DNA of 64,000 nucleotides from DASPKX01 sp035627835 (GCA_035627835.1 DASPKX010000094.1:40343-104342); one strand, 5' to 3'; shown: positions 8,690 to 17,576, counted from the first letter of the stretch. Notes: generated by a model not told the origin, from the sequence alone. Numbers and translations are program-made.

Positions 8690-9448
8690 ATGGCTTACAC
8701 GGTCCATGAATTAGCGAAGTTGTCCGGAGTCACAGTCCGGACGCTCCATTTCTACGATGAACTGGGGCTGCTCGCGCCTGCTTACCACGGCGCGAACGGC
8801 TACCGGTACTACGAAGAAAAGCAGCTTCTCCTGCTGCAACAAATCCTCTTCTTCAGGGAACTGGGGTTTGATTTGAAGCAGATCAAGAAGTTGATCGCAC
8901 AGCGTGGCTTTGATGTGGATGCCGCCCTGAAGGCTCATCGTGAAGCGCTTCAACAAAGCATTCGCCGGACACGCCGGTTGATTCGAACGATCGATAACAC
9001 CTTGGCGCATCGAGAAGGAAAAAAACGCATGAAAGCAGCAACAATGTTTCAGGGCTTCGATGAAGCCAGGCAAGCAGAGCACGAGCGTTACCTCGTCAAC
9101 CGCTTCGGCAAGGAGGCGGAGAAAGGGATCGCGGAGAGTCGCATGAAAGTGAAGAACTGGTCCAAAGCGGATTGGGAAAAGTCAGGCGCGGAGTGGAACG
9201 GCATCTGCCAGGATCTTGTGCGGCTGATGAAAGCCAACGCACGCCCTGAAAGCAGCGAAGTCCAGAAGGTCATTGGCAAACACTTTGAGTGGTTGAAGAA
9301 CTTCTGGACGCCCAACAAAGACTCCTATGCGGGGCATGCGGAGCTGATCGTGGATTCAGACCTCAGGAACGCCTACGACAAGCATGATCCGAACCTGGCC
9401 GGCTACATGGCCCGCGGAATCAAAGCGTTCGCCGCCCGTCTGGCATAA
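8690..9448 (+). CDS. MerR-family transcriptional regulator with TipAS domain
   Basis: A 252-residue regulator. The N-terminal MerR winged helix has SGVTVRTLHFYDELGLLAP and NGYRYYEEKQL, followed by the dimerisation helix (about 70-115). The remainder (about 118-250) has the size and pattern of the TipAS drug-recognition domain: KNWSKADWEKSGAEW, KHFEWLKNFWTPNKDSY and NLAGYMARGIKAFA. TipAL-like proteins sense peptide antibiotics or other hydrophobic ligands and activate promoters, usually including their own. ATG 8690 is preceded by GAAGGA at suitable distance. No drug-efflux gene is adjacent, so the regulon may lie elsewhere. Confidence 0.9.
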   Translation: MAYTVHELAKLSGVTVRTLHFYDELGLLAPAYHGANGYRYYEEKQLLLLQQILFFRELGFDLKQIKKLIAQRGFDVDAALKAHREALQQSIRRTRRLIRTIDNTLAHREGKKRMKAATMFQGFDEARQAEHERYLVNRFGKEAEKGIAESRMKVKNWSKADWEKSGAEWNGICQDLVRLMKANARPESSEVQKVIGKHFEWLKNFWTPNKDSYAGHAELIVDSDLRNAYDKHDPNLAGYMARGIKAFAARLA

Positions 9449-9497
9449 GAACAAGCGCGGCCTCGAAATTTGCCGGGGCCGCGCCCTCTTAAGGCGG

Positions 9498-10343
9498 CTA
9501 CTTCAAAGTAATCTCAGCAATGATCGGAAAGTGGTCGCTGGGGTATTGCCCTTTGGCATTGCAGGTGAGGATCTGCGTCCACGCAGTGTCGATGCCCCGG
9601 CCGAGAATCCAATCGATGCGATCATCGCCCGCGACCGGACCCTTGAAGTTATGGAACGTCTTCACCACCTCTCCGCGTTTTTCTTTAGCGGTGTGCCAGG
9701 TGTCCTTTAGGTAATCATCAGCGGTCAACGTGGTGTAAGCCTTGTTTGAACCAGCAGTGGCGTTGAAGTCGCCCATGACGATGATGGGGACTGTCTGGTC
9801 GAGCTTCTTGACCCGGGAAAGGACCAGTTCCGCGGACTTCTCACGCGCACCCTGCACCTGATGGTCGAAGTGGGTGTTCACCAGGTAAAACTCCCGTTTC
9901 GTTCTCAGATCCTTGAAGCGAACCCAGGTAACCATCCGCTTCACGCTATGGCCCCATGTGACCGAACCGATGACTTCGGGCGTGTCCGAAAGCCAATAAT
10001 GATCATACTGCAGGGGCTCAAGACGTTCTGGCTTGTAAAAGATCGCCATGAACTCTCCGCGGCTGCCACCTTCGCGCCCCAAACCAATCCAGCGATAATG
10101 TGGCAGGTCGCGTTCCATATCCAGAAGCTGATGGTAAACCCCCTCCTGGGTGCCGATCACATCAGCGTTCGCTTCTTGAATACACTGCTTCATCACCGGG
10201 CGGCGCTCAGGCCACGAGTTCGGCGCCTTGTCGCTGGCGAAGCGAAGGTTGAAAGTCATGACTTTCAACGAAGTCTCGGCAGCGGTGAGCGCCAAGGCGC
10301 TCAAGGAAAAGAGAAGGATTAAAACGAAACGTCGCAGGTGCAT
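9498..10343 (-). CDS. Exported endonuclease/exonuclease/phosphatase-family protein
   Basis: A 281-residue protein with a signal peptide (about 1-22, cleaved near TAAE). The fold signature is complete: Asn in MTFNLRF, Glu in GTQEGVY, His in VNTHFDH, Asp/Asn in VMGDFNAT, DDRIDWIL and the final PSDHFPI. These supply the metal-binding acid and the catalytic His/Asp. Family members cleave phosphodiesters in nucleic acids, sphingomyelin or inositol phosphates; the substrate cannot be told from sequence. The signal peptide places it in the periplasm or outside. The amidase gene lies 58 bases upstream on the same strand. Confidence 0.85.
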   Translation of the reverse strand: MHLRRFVLILLFSLSALALTAAETSLKVMTFNLRFASDKAPNSWPERRPVMKQCIQEANADVIGTQEGVYHQLLDMERDLPHYRWIGLGREGGSRGEFMAIFYKPERLEPLQYDHYWLSDTPEVIGSVTWGHSVKRMVTWVRFKDLRTKREFYLVNTHFDHQVQGAREKSAELVLSRVKKLDQTVPIIVMGDFNATAGSNKAYTTLTADDYLKDTWHTAKEKRGEVVKTFHNFKGPVAGDDRIDWILGRGIDTAWTQILTCNAKGQYPSDHFPIIAEITLK

Positions 10344-10401
10344 TCCCCAGTTTAAAAGGAGACCAGGCCCGAGGCAAAGCCATTCATCGCCGCTGACCGC
10401 C

Positions 10402-11709
10402 TTACTTCTTCTTCGTAGCCCCTGAGGAAGGCTTTTGAGGAGTGGCGCTCTTTGCGGGCACGCGGGATTGCAGGACGGTGGGAGGAGCGTTGGTTTCAGC
10501 TGGTGGTTTGGACACCGGCTCGACTTTCAATTCTGGTTGCACAGACGGCTCGTCCTTCTCCACTTTGGCTGGTTCCTCCTCACCATCCTTCTTATCCGTC
10601 GGCTCTGCTTTGGTCTGCGGTTTACTGTCAGGCTTGGTCTCTGGTTTCGTCTCAGGCTTGATTTCCGATTTCGTCGGCGGCTTAACGTCCGTTTTCGGCT
10701 TAGGTGACGGCGCCGCCTCTCCGGCAGGCGGCAGCGGGAGTTTCTCGGGGGCAGCGCCCCGCTCCACGAGCTTTTTGTAAGCCATGATGCCGTCGTGGAT
10801 TGCGAGCGCGAGTTCCTTCCGGTGCTTCGGGTCGCGGATCCGCGCGGCTTCTTCGCGGTTGGACAGAAAGCCGGCTTCGAGCAGCACGGCGGGCATCTTC
10901 GCTTCGCGCAGCACAATGAAGCGCGCCCGCCGCACTCCTCGGTCCACCACGTCAAACCGGTCCACAACCGCTTTATGGATCTGGTACGCGAGAAGCGCAT
11001 TTCGGTGATCGTATGCGTTCCCCGGATCCACCTTTGAGGAGTGTTCACCGGCGGTCGAAGGAATGCCCGCGGGCGGAAGGGCGTAAGTCTCCACACCTTT
11101 AATTAGCGGTGAGGCCTGGTTGAAGTGCAGGTTAATGAAAAGATCGACTTTAGCTCTCCCCGCCATCTCCGCCTTCTCCTCAGGCGGGAAGTAACGGTCA
11201 TCCGACCGAGTCATGAAAACGTTCAGCCCCGCATTCTGCAGAACTGTCCGAAGCTCTTTCGCTAAAAGAAGGGTTTGCTCCTTTTCGGTGGTGTTGCCGC
11301 CCACATACCCGGGGTCTCGCCCACCATGGCCGGCGCTGATGCCAATCGTGCGAATTTGCTGGCCAGCTTTGGCTTTCACCGGATTTAAAATCGGCTCCAA
11401 CGTCTTCTCGATATCCTTTTCTGAGACGAATAATGATGTTCCTTTCGCCACAACAGGATAGAAGAGCCAAACCTGGACGCCGTTGATCGAGGCAATGGGG
11501 CTGTCCGCCGTGAACTGAAGTTTAGTCCATCGGTTCGTGAGCAACGCTGGGCTTTGCCTGCCTTTCCAGACGAAGTCGAGTTTCTCCCCGCGCGCCCATT
11601 CGTTGAGGCTCACGTAGGCTTTGCCATAGAGCAGTTGGCTGCGGAGGCCATTCGCGCGGGCAATATCGCTGCCGAGAAAAAACAGCAAAGCGATTAGAAA
11701 CCAGCGCAT
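10402..11709 (-). CDS. N-acetylmuramoyl-L-alanine amidase (Amidase_3)
   Basis: A 435-residue exported cell-wall hydrolase that cuts the bond between MurNAc and L-Ala of peptidoglycan. After the signal peptide (1-19) comes a region of about 110 residues that could be AMIN-like. The Amidase_3 domain (about 120-320) starts at IGISAGHGGRDPG (zinc His), continues with LFINLHFNQ (second zinc His) and ends with PAVLLEAGFLSNREE (catalytic Glu). The C-terminal 110 residues are a Lys/Pro/Glu-rich low-complexity tail with KPETKPETKPDSKPQTK-type repeats, probably an extended linker in the periplasm. It is divergent from citrate synthase. Confidence 0.9.
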   Translation of the reverse strand: MRWFLIALLFFLGSDIARANGLRSQLLYGKAYVSLNEWARGEKLDFVWKGRQSPALLTNRWTKLQFTADSPIASINGVQVWLFYPVVAKGTSLFVSEKDIEKTLEPILNPVKAKAGQQIRTIGISAGHGGRDPGYVGGNTTEKEQTLLLAKELRTVLQNAGLNVFMTRSDDRYFPPEEKAEMAGRAKVDLFINLHFNQASPLIKGVETYALPPAGIPSTAGEHSSKVDPGNAYDHRNALLAYQIHKAVVDRFDVVDRGVRRARFIVLREAKMPAVLLEAGFLSNREEAARIRDPKHRKELALAIHDGIMAYKKLVERGAAPEKLPLPPAGEAAPSPKPKTDVKPPTKSEIKPETKPETKPDSKPQTKAEPTDKKDGEEEPAKVEKDEPSVQPELKVEPVSKPPAETNAPPTVLQSRVPAKSATPQKPSSGATKKK

Positions 11710-11862
11710 CGCCTCTTTTGTGCAAAAGTTGCGCCGGGGGTGGCAAGCAAATGAGAGAAGTTTTGCGCTGTTTTGCGGGAATTTCTGAAAACACGTTGAC
11801 CTGTAATTGGGCGTTCCCTAACTTTACGCCCGAACAAGACTGGGAAGGACGATAGTTTATCG

Positions 11863-12993
11863 ATGAGCGCTCCTGCTGCTGCCCCGAAAGGATTGGAAGG
11901 CGTTGTTGCCGCGGACACACGGCTGAGCGATGTCCGTGGTGATGTCGGCACGCTGATTTACGCCGGCTATAACATCGACGAACTCGCGGGAAAGGTTTCT
12001 TACGAAGAGACCGTCCATCTGCTCCACGAAAATCGCCTGCCAAATAAAGCGGAGCTGGCCCAACTCAAGAAAGCTCTCGCTGCCGAACGCGCCCTGCCAG
12101 GCGGTGTCGTTGATATCCTTCGCAAGCTGCCGGGGAACACACCTCCGATGCATGCCATTCGCACTGGCATCTCAGCTCTCGGTTGCTTCGATCCCGAGGC
12201 CGAGGACGAATCTCCTGAGGCGCAGAAACGCAAAGCGATGCGCCTCATCGCGCGCATTCCGATCATCACCGCTTACTTCCACCGCCTGCGCCAGGGCAAG
12301 AGCTTGCTTGATTCGGACTCGAACTTGAGTGAAGCGGCCAATTTCCTCTACCTCGTTGACGGCGAGCGGCCTTCTCCGGAGAAGGAAAGCACAATGGACA
12401 TGTGCTACGTCCTCCATGCTGACCATGGAATGAACGCCAGCACGTTCAGCGCGCGGGTGACAATTGCCACGTTGAGCGACATTTACTCCGCCGTCACCAC
12501 GGCCATTGGCACACTCAAAGGCCCGCTGCACGGCGGCGCGAATGAGGGGGTCATCAAGATGCTGCAGGAGATCGGATCTCCAGCGCAGGTCGATGGCTAC
12601 ATTGAAAATGCTCTCGCACAGAAGAAGAAGATCATGGGCATCGGCCACCGCGTGTATAAGGTGCTCGACCCGCGCGCGCCACATCTGAAGCGCATGTCGC
12701 AGATCCTTGCCGAGAAGCTGGGTGATGCCAAGTGGATCCAAATGAGCGAGCGTATTGCGCAGCTCATGCTCGAGAAGAAGAACCTGAACGCCAACGTCGA
12801 TTTCTACTCGGCCACCGTTTACTATTCGCTCGGCATCCCCACGGATCTTTTCACTCCAATTTTCGCCATCGCCCGCACCGCAGGGTGGACCGCTCATATT
12901 CTTGAGCAACTTTCAGATAATCGTCTGATCCGTCCGCAGAGCGTTTACACCGGCCCGGTTGGCCTGAAAGTCACCCCGATTGACCAACGTTGA
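11863..12993 (+). CDS. gltA: Citrate synthase
   Basis: A 376-residue enzyme condensing acetyl-CoA and oxaloacetate. Active-site segments are intact: LHADHGMNASTFSARV, GPLHGGANEGV (catalytic His), GIGHRVYK with RAPH, and NVDFYSATVYYSLGIP (catalytic Asp). The length fits the short form shared by dimeric citrate synthases and methylcitrate synthases, so 2-methylcitrate synthase cannot be excluded. The linkage to sucCD immediately downstream favours the TCA-cycle role. ATG 11863 has GGAAGGA about 13 bases upstream. It heads a probable three-gene operon. Confidence 0.9.
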   Translation: MSAPAAAPKGLEGVVAADTRLSDVRGDVGTLIYAGYNIDELAGKVSYEETVHLLHENRLPNKAELAQLKKALAAERALPGGVVDILRKLPGNTPPMHAIRTGISALGCFDPEAEDESPEAQKRKAMRLIARIPIITAYFHRLRQGKSLLDSDSNLSEAANFLYLVDGERPSPEKESTMDMCYVLHADHGMNASTFSARVTIATLSDIYSAVTTAIGTLKGPLHGGANEGVIKMLQEIGSPAQVDGYIENALAQKKKIMGIGHRVYKVLDPRAPHLKRMSQILAEKLGDAKWIQMSERIAQLMLEKKNLNANVDFYSATVYYSLGIPTDLFTPIFAIARTAGWTAHILEQLSDNRLIRPQSVYTGPVGLKVTPIDQR

Positions 12994-13029
12994 TCGTCGC
13001 GGTTGGCTGGCGCTCGCAAGGTCGTTTAC

Positions 13030-14241
13030 ATGAACATTCACGAATACCAGGGCAAAGAACTCCTGGGCAAATTTGGCGTGCCGGTCCCGAAAGGCACAAT
13101 CTGCACCAAACCTGAAGAAGTCCTGAACGCAGCCAAGCCCATCGTGGCGGCCGGCGGGAAAGTGGTGATCAAATCGCAGATCCACGCAGGCGGCCGTGGC
13201 AAAGGCGCCTTCAAAAGCGGTTACCAGGGCGGCGTGAAGGTCCTCGGCGATATCCAGAAAATTGAGGAAGCCGCTCGCGCAATGCTGGGTGGAGTCTTGG
13301 TCACCAAGCAAACCGGTCCGGAAGGCAAAGAAGTTCAGAAGGTGCTCGTCGAGCCAGCCACGGAGCTGTTGAAAGAATACTATCTGGCGGTTTTGCTCGA
13401 TCGCGCCATTTCCAAGCCGATCATCATGGCCAGCGCGGAAGGCGGCATGGACATCGAGGAAGTCGCAGAGCATTCGCCCGAGAAGATTCTCAAAGAAGTC
13501 ATTGATCCAGCCGTGGGCCTCTACGGTTATCAGGCTCGAAAAATGGCGTCCGCGCTCGGATTCAAAGGCGAACTCGTTGCAGCCGCCGCGAAAGTCATTA
13601 CGGGAGTCTACCGCACTTGGTGGGAATGCGACGCGAGCATGGTGGAAATCAACCCCATGGCTCACGTCCGTCTAGCGGATGGCAAGGAAACCGTTTACGC
13701 CATCGACGCGAAGATCGGTTTCGACGACAACGCCCTGTATCGCCATCCGGAGATCCAGGCGATGCGCGATCTTTCCGAAGAGGCGCCCCTGGAGATCGAA
13801 GCGAGCAAGTTCAACCTCAATTACATCAAGCTCGACGGCAACATCGCCTGCCTGGTGAATGGCGCGGGGCTAGCCATGTCCACCATGGACATCATCCAGC
13901 ACTACGGCGGCTCGCCCGCGAACTTCCTCGACGTCGGAGGTGGCGCAAGCAAGGAGCAAGTCACAGCCGCATTCCGGATCATCCTGAGCGATCCGAACGT
14001 GAAGGCCATCCTTGTGAACATTTTCGGTGGCATCATGCAATGCGACATCATTGCCTCTGGCATCGTTGCCGCCGTTCAGGAAACCGGGTTGAAGCTCCCG
14101 CTCGTTGTCCGCCTCGAAGGCAACAACGTGGAGATTGGAAAAAAGATTTTGCGCGAGAGCGGCTTGAATCTCATCAGCGCGGATTCGATGGCGGATGGCG
14201 CCCAGAAGGTCGTCAAATCAGTGACAGGACAAGGAAAGTAG
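13030..14241 (+). CDS. sucC: Succinyl-CoA synthetase (ADP/GDP-forming) subunit beta
   Basis: A 403-residue ATP-grasp subunit that binds nucleotide and, with SucD, converts succinyl-CoA to succinate with substrate-level phosphorylation. It begins MNIHEYQGKELLGKFGVPVP, the canonical start, so ATG 13030 is chosen over an in-frame TTG at 13003. Other family text includes IHAGGRGKGAFKSGYQGGVK, MVEINPMAHV, GAGLAMSTMDIIQHYGG and NIFGGIMQCD. Only 36 bases separate it from citrate synthase, and one base separates it from sucD. Confidence 0.95.
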   Translation: MNIHEYQGKELLGKFGVPVPKGTICTKPEEVLNAAKPIVAAGGKVVIKSQIHAGGRGKGAFKSGYQGGVKVLGDIQKIEEAARAMLGGVLVTKQTGPEGKEVQKVLVEPATELLKEYYLAVLLDRAISKPIIMASAEGGMDIEEVAEHSPEKILKEVIDPAVGLYGYQARKMASALGFKGELVAAAAKVITGVYRTWWECDASMVEINPMAHVRLADGKETVYAIDAKIGFDDNALYRHPEIQAMRDLSEEAPLEIEASKFNLNYIKLDGNIACLVNGAGLAMSTMDIIQHYGGSPANFLDVGGGASKEQVTAAFRIILSDPNVKAILVNIFGGIMQCDIIASGIVAAVQETGLKLPLVVRLEGNNVEIGKKILRESGLNLISADSMADGAQKVVKSVTGQGK

Positions 14242-14242
14242 T

Positions 14243-15133
14243 ATGGCAATTTTAGTTGATTCAAATACCAAGCTCCTTGTCCAGGGGATCACCGGCAGCT
14301 TCGGGGCTCGTCACGCGCAGCTGAGCCTTGCGTATGGCACCAAGCTTGTCGCGGGCGTCACCCCAGGCAAAGGCGGCACAAAGTTCGAGAATCAAGTTCC
14401 GATCTTCGACACCGTGGCGCAGGCAAAGAAGGAAACCGGCGCAACAGCTTCGGCCATTTTCGTTCCCCCGCCGTTCGCCGCGGACGCAATCCTGGAAGCC
14501 GTCGACGCGGAACTGGACCTCGTGGTCTGCATCACAGAGGGCATTCCAGTGGTGGACATGATCAAAGTGAAACGGGCTATGCAAGGCCGCAAGACGCGCC
14601 TGATCGGGCCGAACTGCCCCGGCTTGGTCACTCCCGGCGAAGGCAAAGATTCTCACGGCGGCTGCCGCATCGGCATTGCTCCGGGATACATTCACAAGAA
14701 AGGCCACATTGGCGTCGTCTCCCGCAGCGGAACCCTGACTTACGAAGCTGTTTGGCAGCTGACCTCACGCGGCATTGGCCAATCCACCTGCGTGGGCATC
14801 GGTGGTGATCCCGTTAACGGCACATCCCACCTCGATGTGATCAAGATGTTCAATGATGATCCAGAGACCCACGGCATCATCATGATCGGCGAGATCGGCG
14901 GGAGCGCTGAGGAAGAAGCAGCAGCCTGGATCAAAGCCAATTGCAAGAAGCCAGTGGCTGGATTCATCGCGGGAGCGACAGCGCCTCCTGGCCGTCGTAT
15001 GGGTCATGCTGGAGCGATCGTGAGCGGCGGCAAAGGCACAGCCGCAGCCAAGATTGAAGCCATGAAATCCGCCGGCATCGCCGTCGCCGACACCCCCTCA
15101 GTCATGGCCGAAACCCTCCTGAAACTGATGTAA
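14243..15133 (+). CDS. sucD: Succinyl-CoA synthetase subunit alpha
   Basis: A 296-residue CoA-binding subunit. The N-terminal Rossmann part has VQGITGSFGARHAQLSLAYG and VTPGKGGT. Later come GPNCPGLVTPGE, GVVSRSGTLTYEAV and GIGGDPVNGTSHLD. The phosphohistidine is the His of RRMGHAGAIVSGGKGTA near residue 250. Its length and spacing are standard. It is the last gene of the citrate synthase-sucC-sucD cluster; an accessory element starts five bases after its stop. Confidence 0.95.
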   Translation: MAILVDSNTKLLVQGITGSFGARHAQLSLAYGTKLVAGVTPGKGGTKFENQVPIFDTVAQAKKETGATASAIFVPPPFAADAILEAVDAELDLVVCITEGIPVVDMIKVKRAMQGRKTRLIGPNCPGLVTPGEGKDSHGGCRIGIAPGYIHKKGHIGVVSRSGTLTYEAVWQLTSRGIGQSTCVGIGGDPVNGTSHLDVIKMFNDDPETHGIIMIGEIGGSAEEEAAAWIKANCKKPVAGFIAGATAPPGRRMGHAGAIVSGGKGTAAAKIEAMKSAGIAVADTPSVMAETLLKLM

Positions 15134-15137
15134 GGCG

Positions 15138-15657
15138 CAGGAGAAAACGGAGGAACAGAGGGGGACGGAGAAAACAGAGAGGAATACGGGAAGCTTCTCA
15201 TGCACCCGAGGTTCTCCACCGCCGCTGCCCTAACGGAGCAGATTATTTCGGGCGCTATTGAAGTTCACCGAGATAAAGGCCCGGGACTGCTCGAATCAGT
15301 TTACGAGTGGTGTCTTGCTCGTGAACTTGAGATCCGAGGCTTGTCTTCTGTTACTCAGAAGGTCGTTGAAGTCCGGTACAAGAACTTTGCCCGACCAGAA
15401 ACGCTCCGCTTCGACATGCTAGTGGAGGATTGTGTTCTCGTCGAAATCAAGGCTGTAGAAAACGTCCTGGCTCTGCATAAGGCTCAACTCTTAAGCTACA
15501 TGCCCCTGCTTAATGTGCCACTTGGGCTCCTCAATCAATTTCAATGAAGTAAAGGTCACCTCCGGAATCAGCCGCATCCTTCTACCTGGAGCCAACCTGT
15601 CATAAAAAGTTCCGACTCTGTTCCCTCCGTCTTCCTCTGTTCCTCTGTTTTCTCCTG
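15138..15657. mobile_element. 520-bp element bounded by 33-bp inverted repeats
   Basis: The left arm (15138-15170) and the reverse complement of the right arm (15625-15657) match at 30 of 33 bases. Both are purine-rich, containing CAGGAGAAAAC, GAGGAACAGAGG and GACGGAG. They enclose only the frameshifted GxxExxY gene and sit directly after the sucD stop. This architecture suggests a non-autonomous mobile cassette. No transposase and no obvious target-site duplication were seen. Confidence 0.55.
15200..15605 (+). pseudogene. GxxExxY protein (PDDEXK-like), C-terminal frameshift
   Basis: The intact part (15200-15547, 115 residues) has the family text GPGLLESVYEWCLARELE (GxxExxY), the nuclease-like strands RFDMLVEDCVLVEIKAVE and HKAQLLSYM. 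It then ends early with NQFQ. Dropping one A at 15533-15534 restores the expected family tail (LGLLINFNEVKVTSG, then ISRILL) and extends the frame to TAA 15603-15605. The gene is therefore either mildly truncated by a one-base insertion or affected by a sequencing error. The family has a PD-(D/E)XK-like core and no settled function. Confidence 0.75.
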
Positions 15658-15731
15658 AACCAGTGTCCCGTCACACCAAACCAGTGAATGCCCGGTTGCG
15701 TCTGCGCGTCTGATTGGGTAAGTCATCACGT

Positions 15732-16124
15732 ATGAAACACATTGTCTTGGGTCTCTTTGCCACAGCAGCGGCAACCAGCCTGTTCGCCGCAGATGTCGAT
15801 GTCAGCAAGCTGCCTCCTGTCGCAGCCAAGAAAGACGTCACCTTCGACAAGGACATCAAACCGATTTTCGAGAAATCCTGCTTCAGTTGCCACGGCGCTG
15901 AAAAACAGAAAGCCAAGCTCCGCGTCGATTCCCGCGAAGCTACCCTCAAAGGCAGCTCCAACGGTGAAATCGTGGTGGTGGGCAAGAGCGAGAAAAGCTC
16001 CCTCGTTCACTCCATCGCGGGATTAATTGAAGACGGCATGATGCCTCCCGAAGACAAAGGCGAGCCGCTGACCAGAGAGCAAATCGGCCTCGTCCGCGCC
16101 TGGATCGACCAAGGCGCTAAGTAG
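15732..16124 (+). CDS. Small planctomycete-type cytochrome c (PSCyt1)
   Basis: A 130-residue exported protein with a signal peptide ending near LFAAD. A single haem-binding motif, CFSCH, sits in DIKPIFEKSCFSCHGAEKQKAKLRVDS, the classic PSCyt1 domain start. GMMPPEDKGEPLTREQIGLVRAWIDQG at the end supplies the Met ligand region. ATG 15732 is preferred over the upstream in-frame start at 15714. It probably carries electrons in the periplasm; no partner dehydrogenase is adjacent. Confidence 0.85.
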   Translation: MKHIVLGLFATAAATSLFAADVDVSKLPPVAAKKDVTFDKDIKPIFEKSCFSCHGAEKQKAKLRVDSREATLKGSSNGEIVVVGKSEKSSLVHSIAGLIEDGMMPPEDKGEPLTREQIGLVRAWIDQGAK

Positions 16125-16137
16125 ACTAAGATCTCAC

Positions 16138-16550
16138 TTAGCTTCCAAAGACCCCTGTAAAACCTCGACTGCGAAGACCAGCAATTAATTGTTGGTCTTC
16201 GGTCCAGAGAAGCCCTTTCAAGTGCAGAGTCAGGGCAATGTATGGTGTATCGTCCGCATCAACGCCACGGCAGAGTCGATATGCCTCCATCCATGTCTCA
16301 AGAGGGATTCGATTTTCGCTTACGAAGTGGATCTGAGAGGTCAGAACGTACAACGCATCCTCAAGCTCCCCAGAGGATAATCCAGCCGCACTCCTGATAC
16401 GTTCTTTGTGCCGGAACAGTTCCACGAAAAGGTAACGTGGAGCAAAGAAAGCAGCGCTCTCATTGTTGAAGTTCTTTCGGAGATCACCTCTCCGGGAGAC
16501 AAGCGCTCTGAATGCTATTTCGCGTCCAGGACGACGCGCACAGAAGTCAT
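16138..16550 (-). pseudogene. PIN-domain toxin (VapC-like), frameshifted at codon 11
   Basis: Reading from ATG 16550 gives MTSVRVVLDAK and then TAG at 16517-16515. Adding one base after AA at 16519-16520 restores VVLDANIAFRALVSRRGDLR, the standard PIN start, and the frame stays open to 16138. The restored protein has 137 residues, with the PIN acids at D9 (VLDAN), Glu in RYLFVELFRH, Asp in VDADDTPYIAL and Asp in LLWTEDQQL. PIN toxins are Mg-dependent RNases. The start overlaps the antitoxin stop (ATGA). Thus everything but one base is preserved; a recent inactivation or a base-calling error is likely. Confidence 0.7.
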
Positions 16551-16768
16551 AGCTCCCTAGCAGGGATGAACCTCTCTCGGTTAGCTCTCCACCAGGTGCT
16601 TTTAATTTCGTCAGCCAAGGTGTCCGCGTCACGTTCCGTTAGTTGGCTCTTCTGGCACGCTTCTTCCACTGCAAGCCAATCCAGAAACGAGCTAAGCTGA
16701 TCAGGGGCCATAGCATCACGGGGTATCGTGATGCGGACCTCGGTGCTCGTCTGCTCGACGGAAATCAT
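16547..16768 (-). CDS. Putative antitoxin of the PIN toxin
   Basis: A 73-residue protein starting at ATG 16768 (MISVEQTSTEVRITIPRD), followed by a helical, acidic region and the end WWRANRERFIPAREL. Its stop overlaps the toxin start by four bases, the usual antitoxin-then-toxin layout. The N-terminal strand could form an AbrB-like or similar DNA-binding dimer, but no family is certain. The longer open frame to 17017 overlaps hisB and has shadow-like composition, so it was not used. It is divergent from hisB, so the pair and hisB share the 145-base upstream region. Confidence 0.6.
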   Translation of the reverse strand: MISVEQTSTEVRITIPRDAMAPDQLSSFLDWLAVEEACQKSQLTERDADTLADEIKSTWWRANRERFIPAREL

Positions 16769-16913
16769 CGTTCTAAGATAGAGGTTGGGCGGCTGAGGAG
16801 CAAGCGAACCGTCACGTCTAAACCAGCGATCCTTGAGCTGGGAGCTTCGTTTCATTCGCCTTTCCAACTTCCGCCTAGGCTTTCGGCGTGGATTGTGCTT
16901 TGTTACGCGCGAA

Positions 16914-17576
16914 ATGAAGCCGCGCAAGGCGCACGTCCGCCGGGCCACCAAAGAGACCCAGATCGAGATCAAGCTGAACATCGACGGCAAGGGGCAATCC
17001 AGAATCAACACTGGCATTCCTTTTTTCGATCACATGCTCACGCTCTTCTCGAAGCACGGCGTGCTCGACCTCGACCTCCGCTGCAAAGGCGATCTGGAGA
17101 TAGACGCCCATCACACCGTCGAAGATTGCGGAATAGCGCTCGGACAAGCGTTCCGCGAAGCTTTGGGGGATAAGAAGGGCATTAAGCGCTATGGCACAGG
17201 CTTCGACCCGCGCAATCCCTTCACAGGAGAAGCCCACGTCCCCATGGACGAATGCCTCGCCCGGTGCGTCATTGACTTCAGCGGACGCTCCTACATGGTC
17301 TGGCGCGGCCTGCAAGACCATGCATACAAGCGCTTAACGAAAGAACAAAAGGCTCAGGATGACTCCACCGCCTTCCGGTTCGGGCTTGCGCGTGAGTTTT
17401 TCCAAGGCTTTGCCAACGAATCCCGCTGCAACCTCCATTTGGAGCTGCTTTACGGCGACGAACCACACCATATCGTCGAAGCCCTCTTTAAAGCTTTCGG
17501 CAAAGCTGTAGATTTCGCATGCCAGCATGATCCTCGGATCGAAGGTCAAATCCCAAGCACGAAAGGCAAACTCTAG
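16914..17576 (+). CDS. hisB: Imidazoleglycerol-phosphate dehydratase
   Basis: A 220-residue monofunctional HisB, the dehydratase of histidine biosynthesis (imidazoleglycerol phosphate to imidazole-acetol phosphate). The first repeat has GIPFFDHMLTLFSKH and IDAHHTVEDCGIALGQAF; the second has VIDFSGR and EPHHIVEALFKAFGKAV. These provide the two manganese-binding His clusters. ATG 16914 (MKPRKAHVRRATKETQIEI) gives the usual start; the 27 upstream codons of the open frame are rejected. No other his genes are adjacent. Confidence 0.92.
   Translation: MKPRKAHVRRATKETQIEIKLNIDGKGQSRINTGIPFFDHMLTLFSKHGVLDLDLRCKGDLEIDAHHTVEDCGIALGQAFREALGDKKGIKRYGTGFDPRNPFTGEAHVPMDECLARCVIDFSGRSYMVWRGLQDHAYKRLTKEQKAQDDSTAFRFGLAREFFQGFANESRCNLHLELLYGDEPHHIVEALFKAFGKAVDFACQHDPRIEGQIPSTKGKL

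Noticed and set aside
13617..14255. Plus-strand frame of 212 codons inside sucC
   Set aside because: sucC is unambiguous in another frame; the product is Arg/Gly/His-rich shadow sequence.
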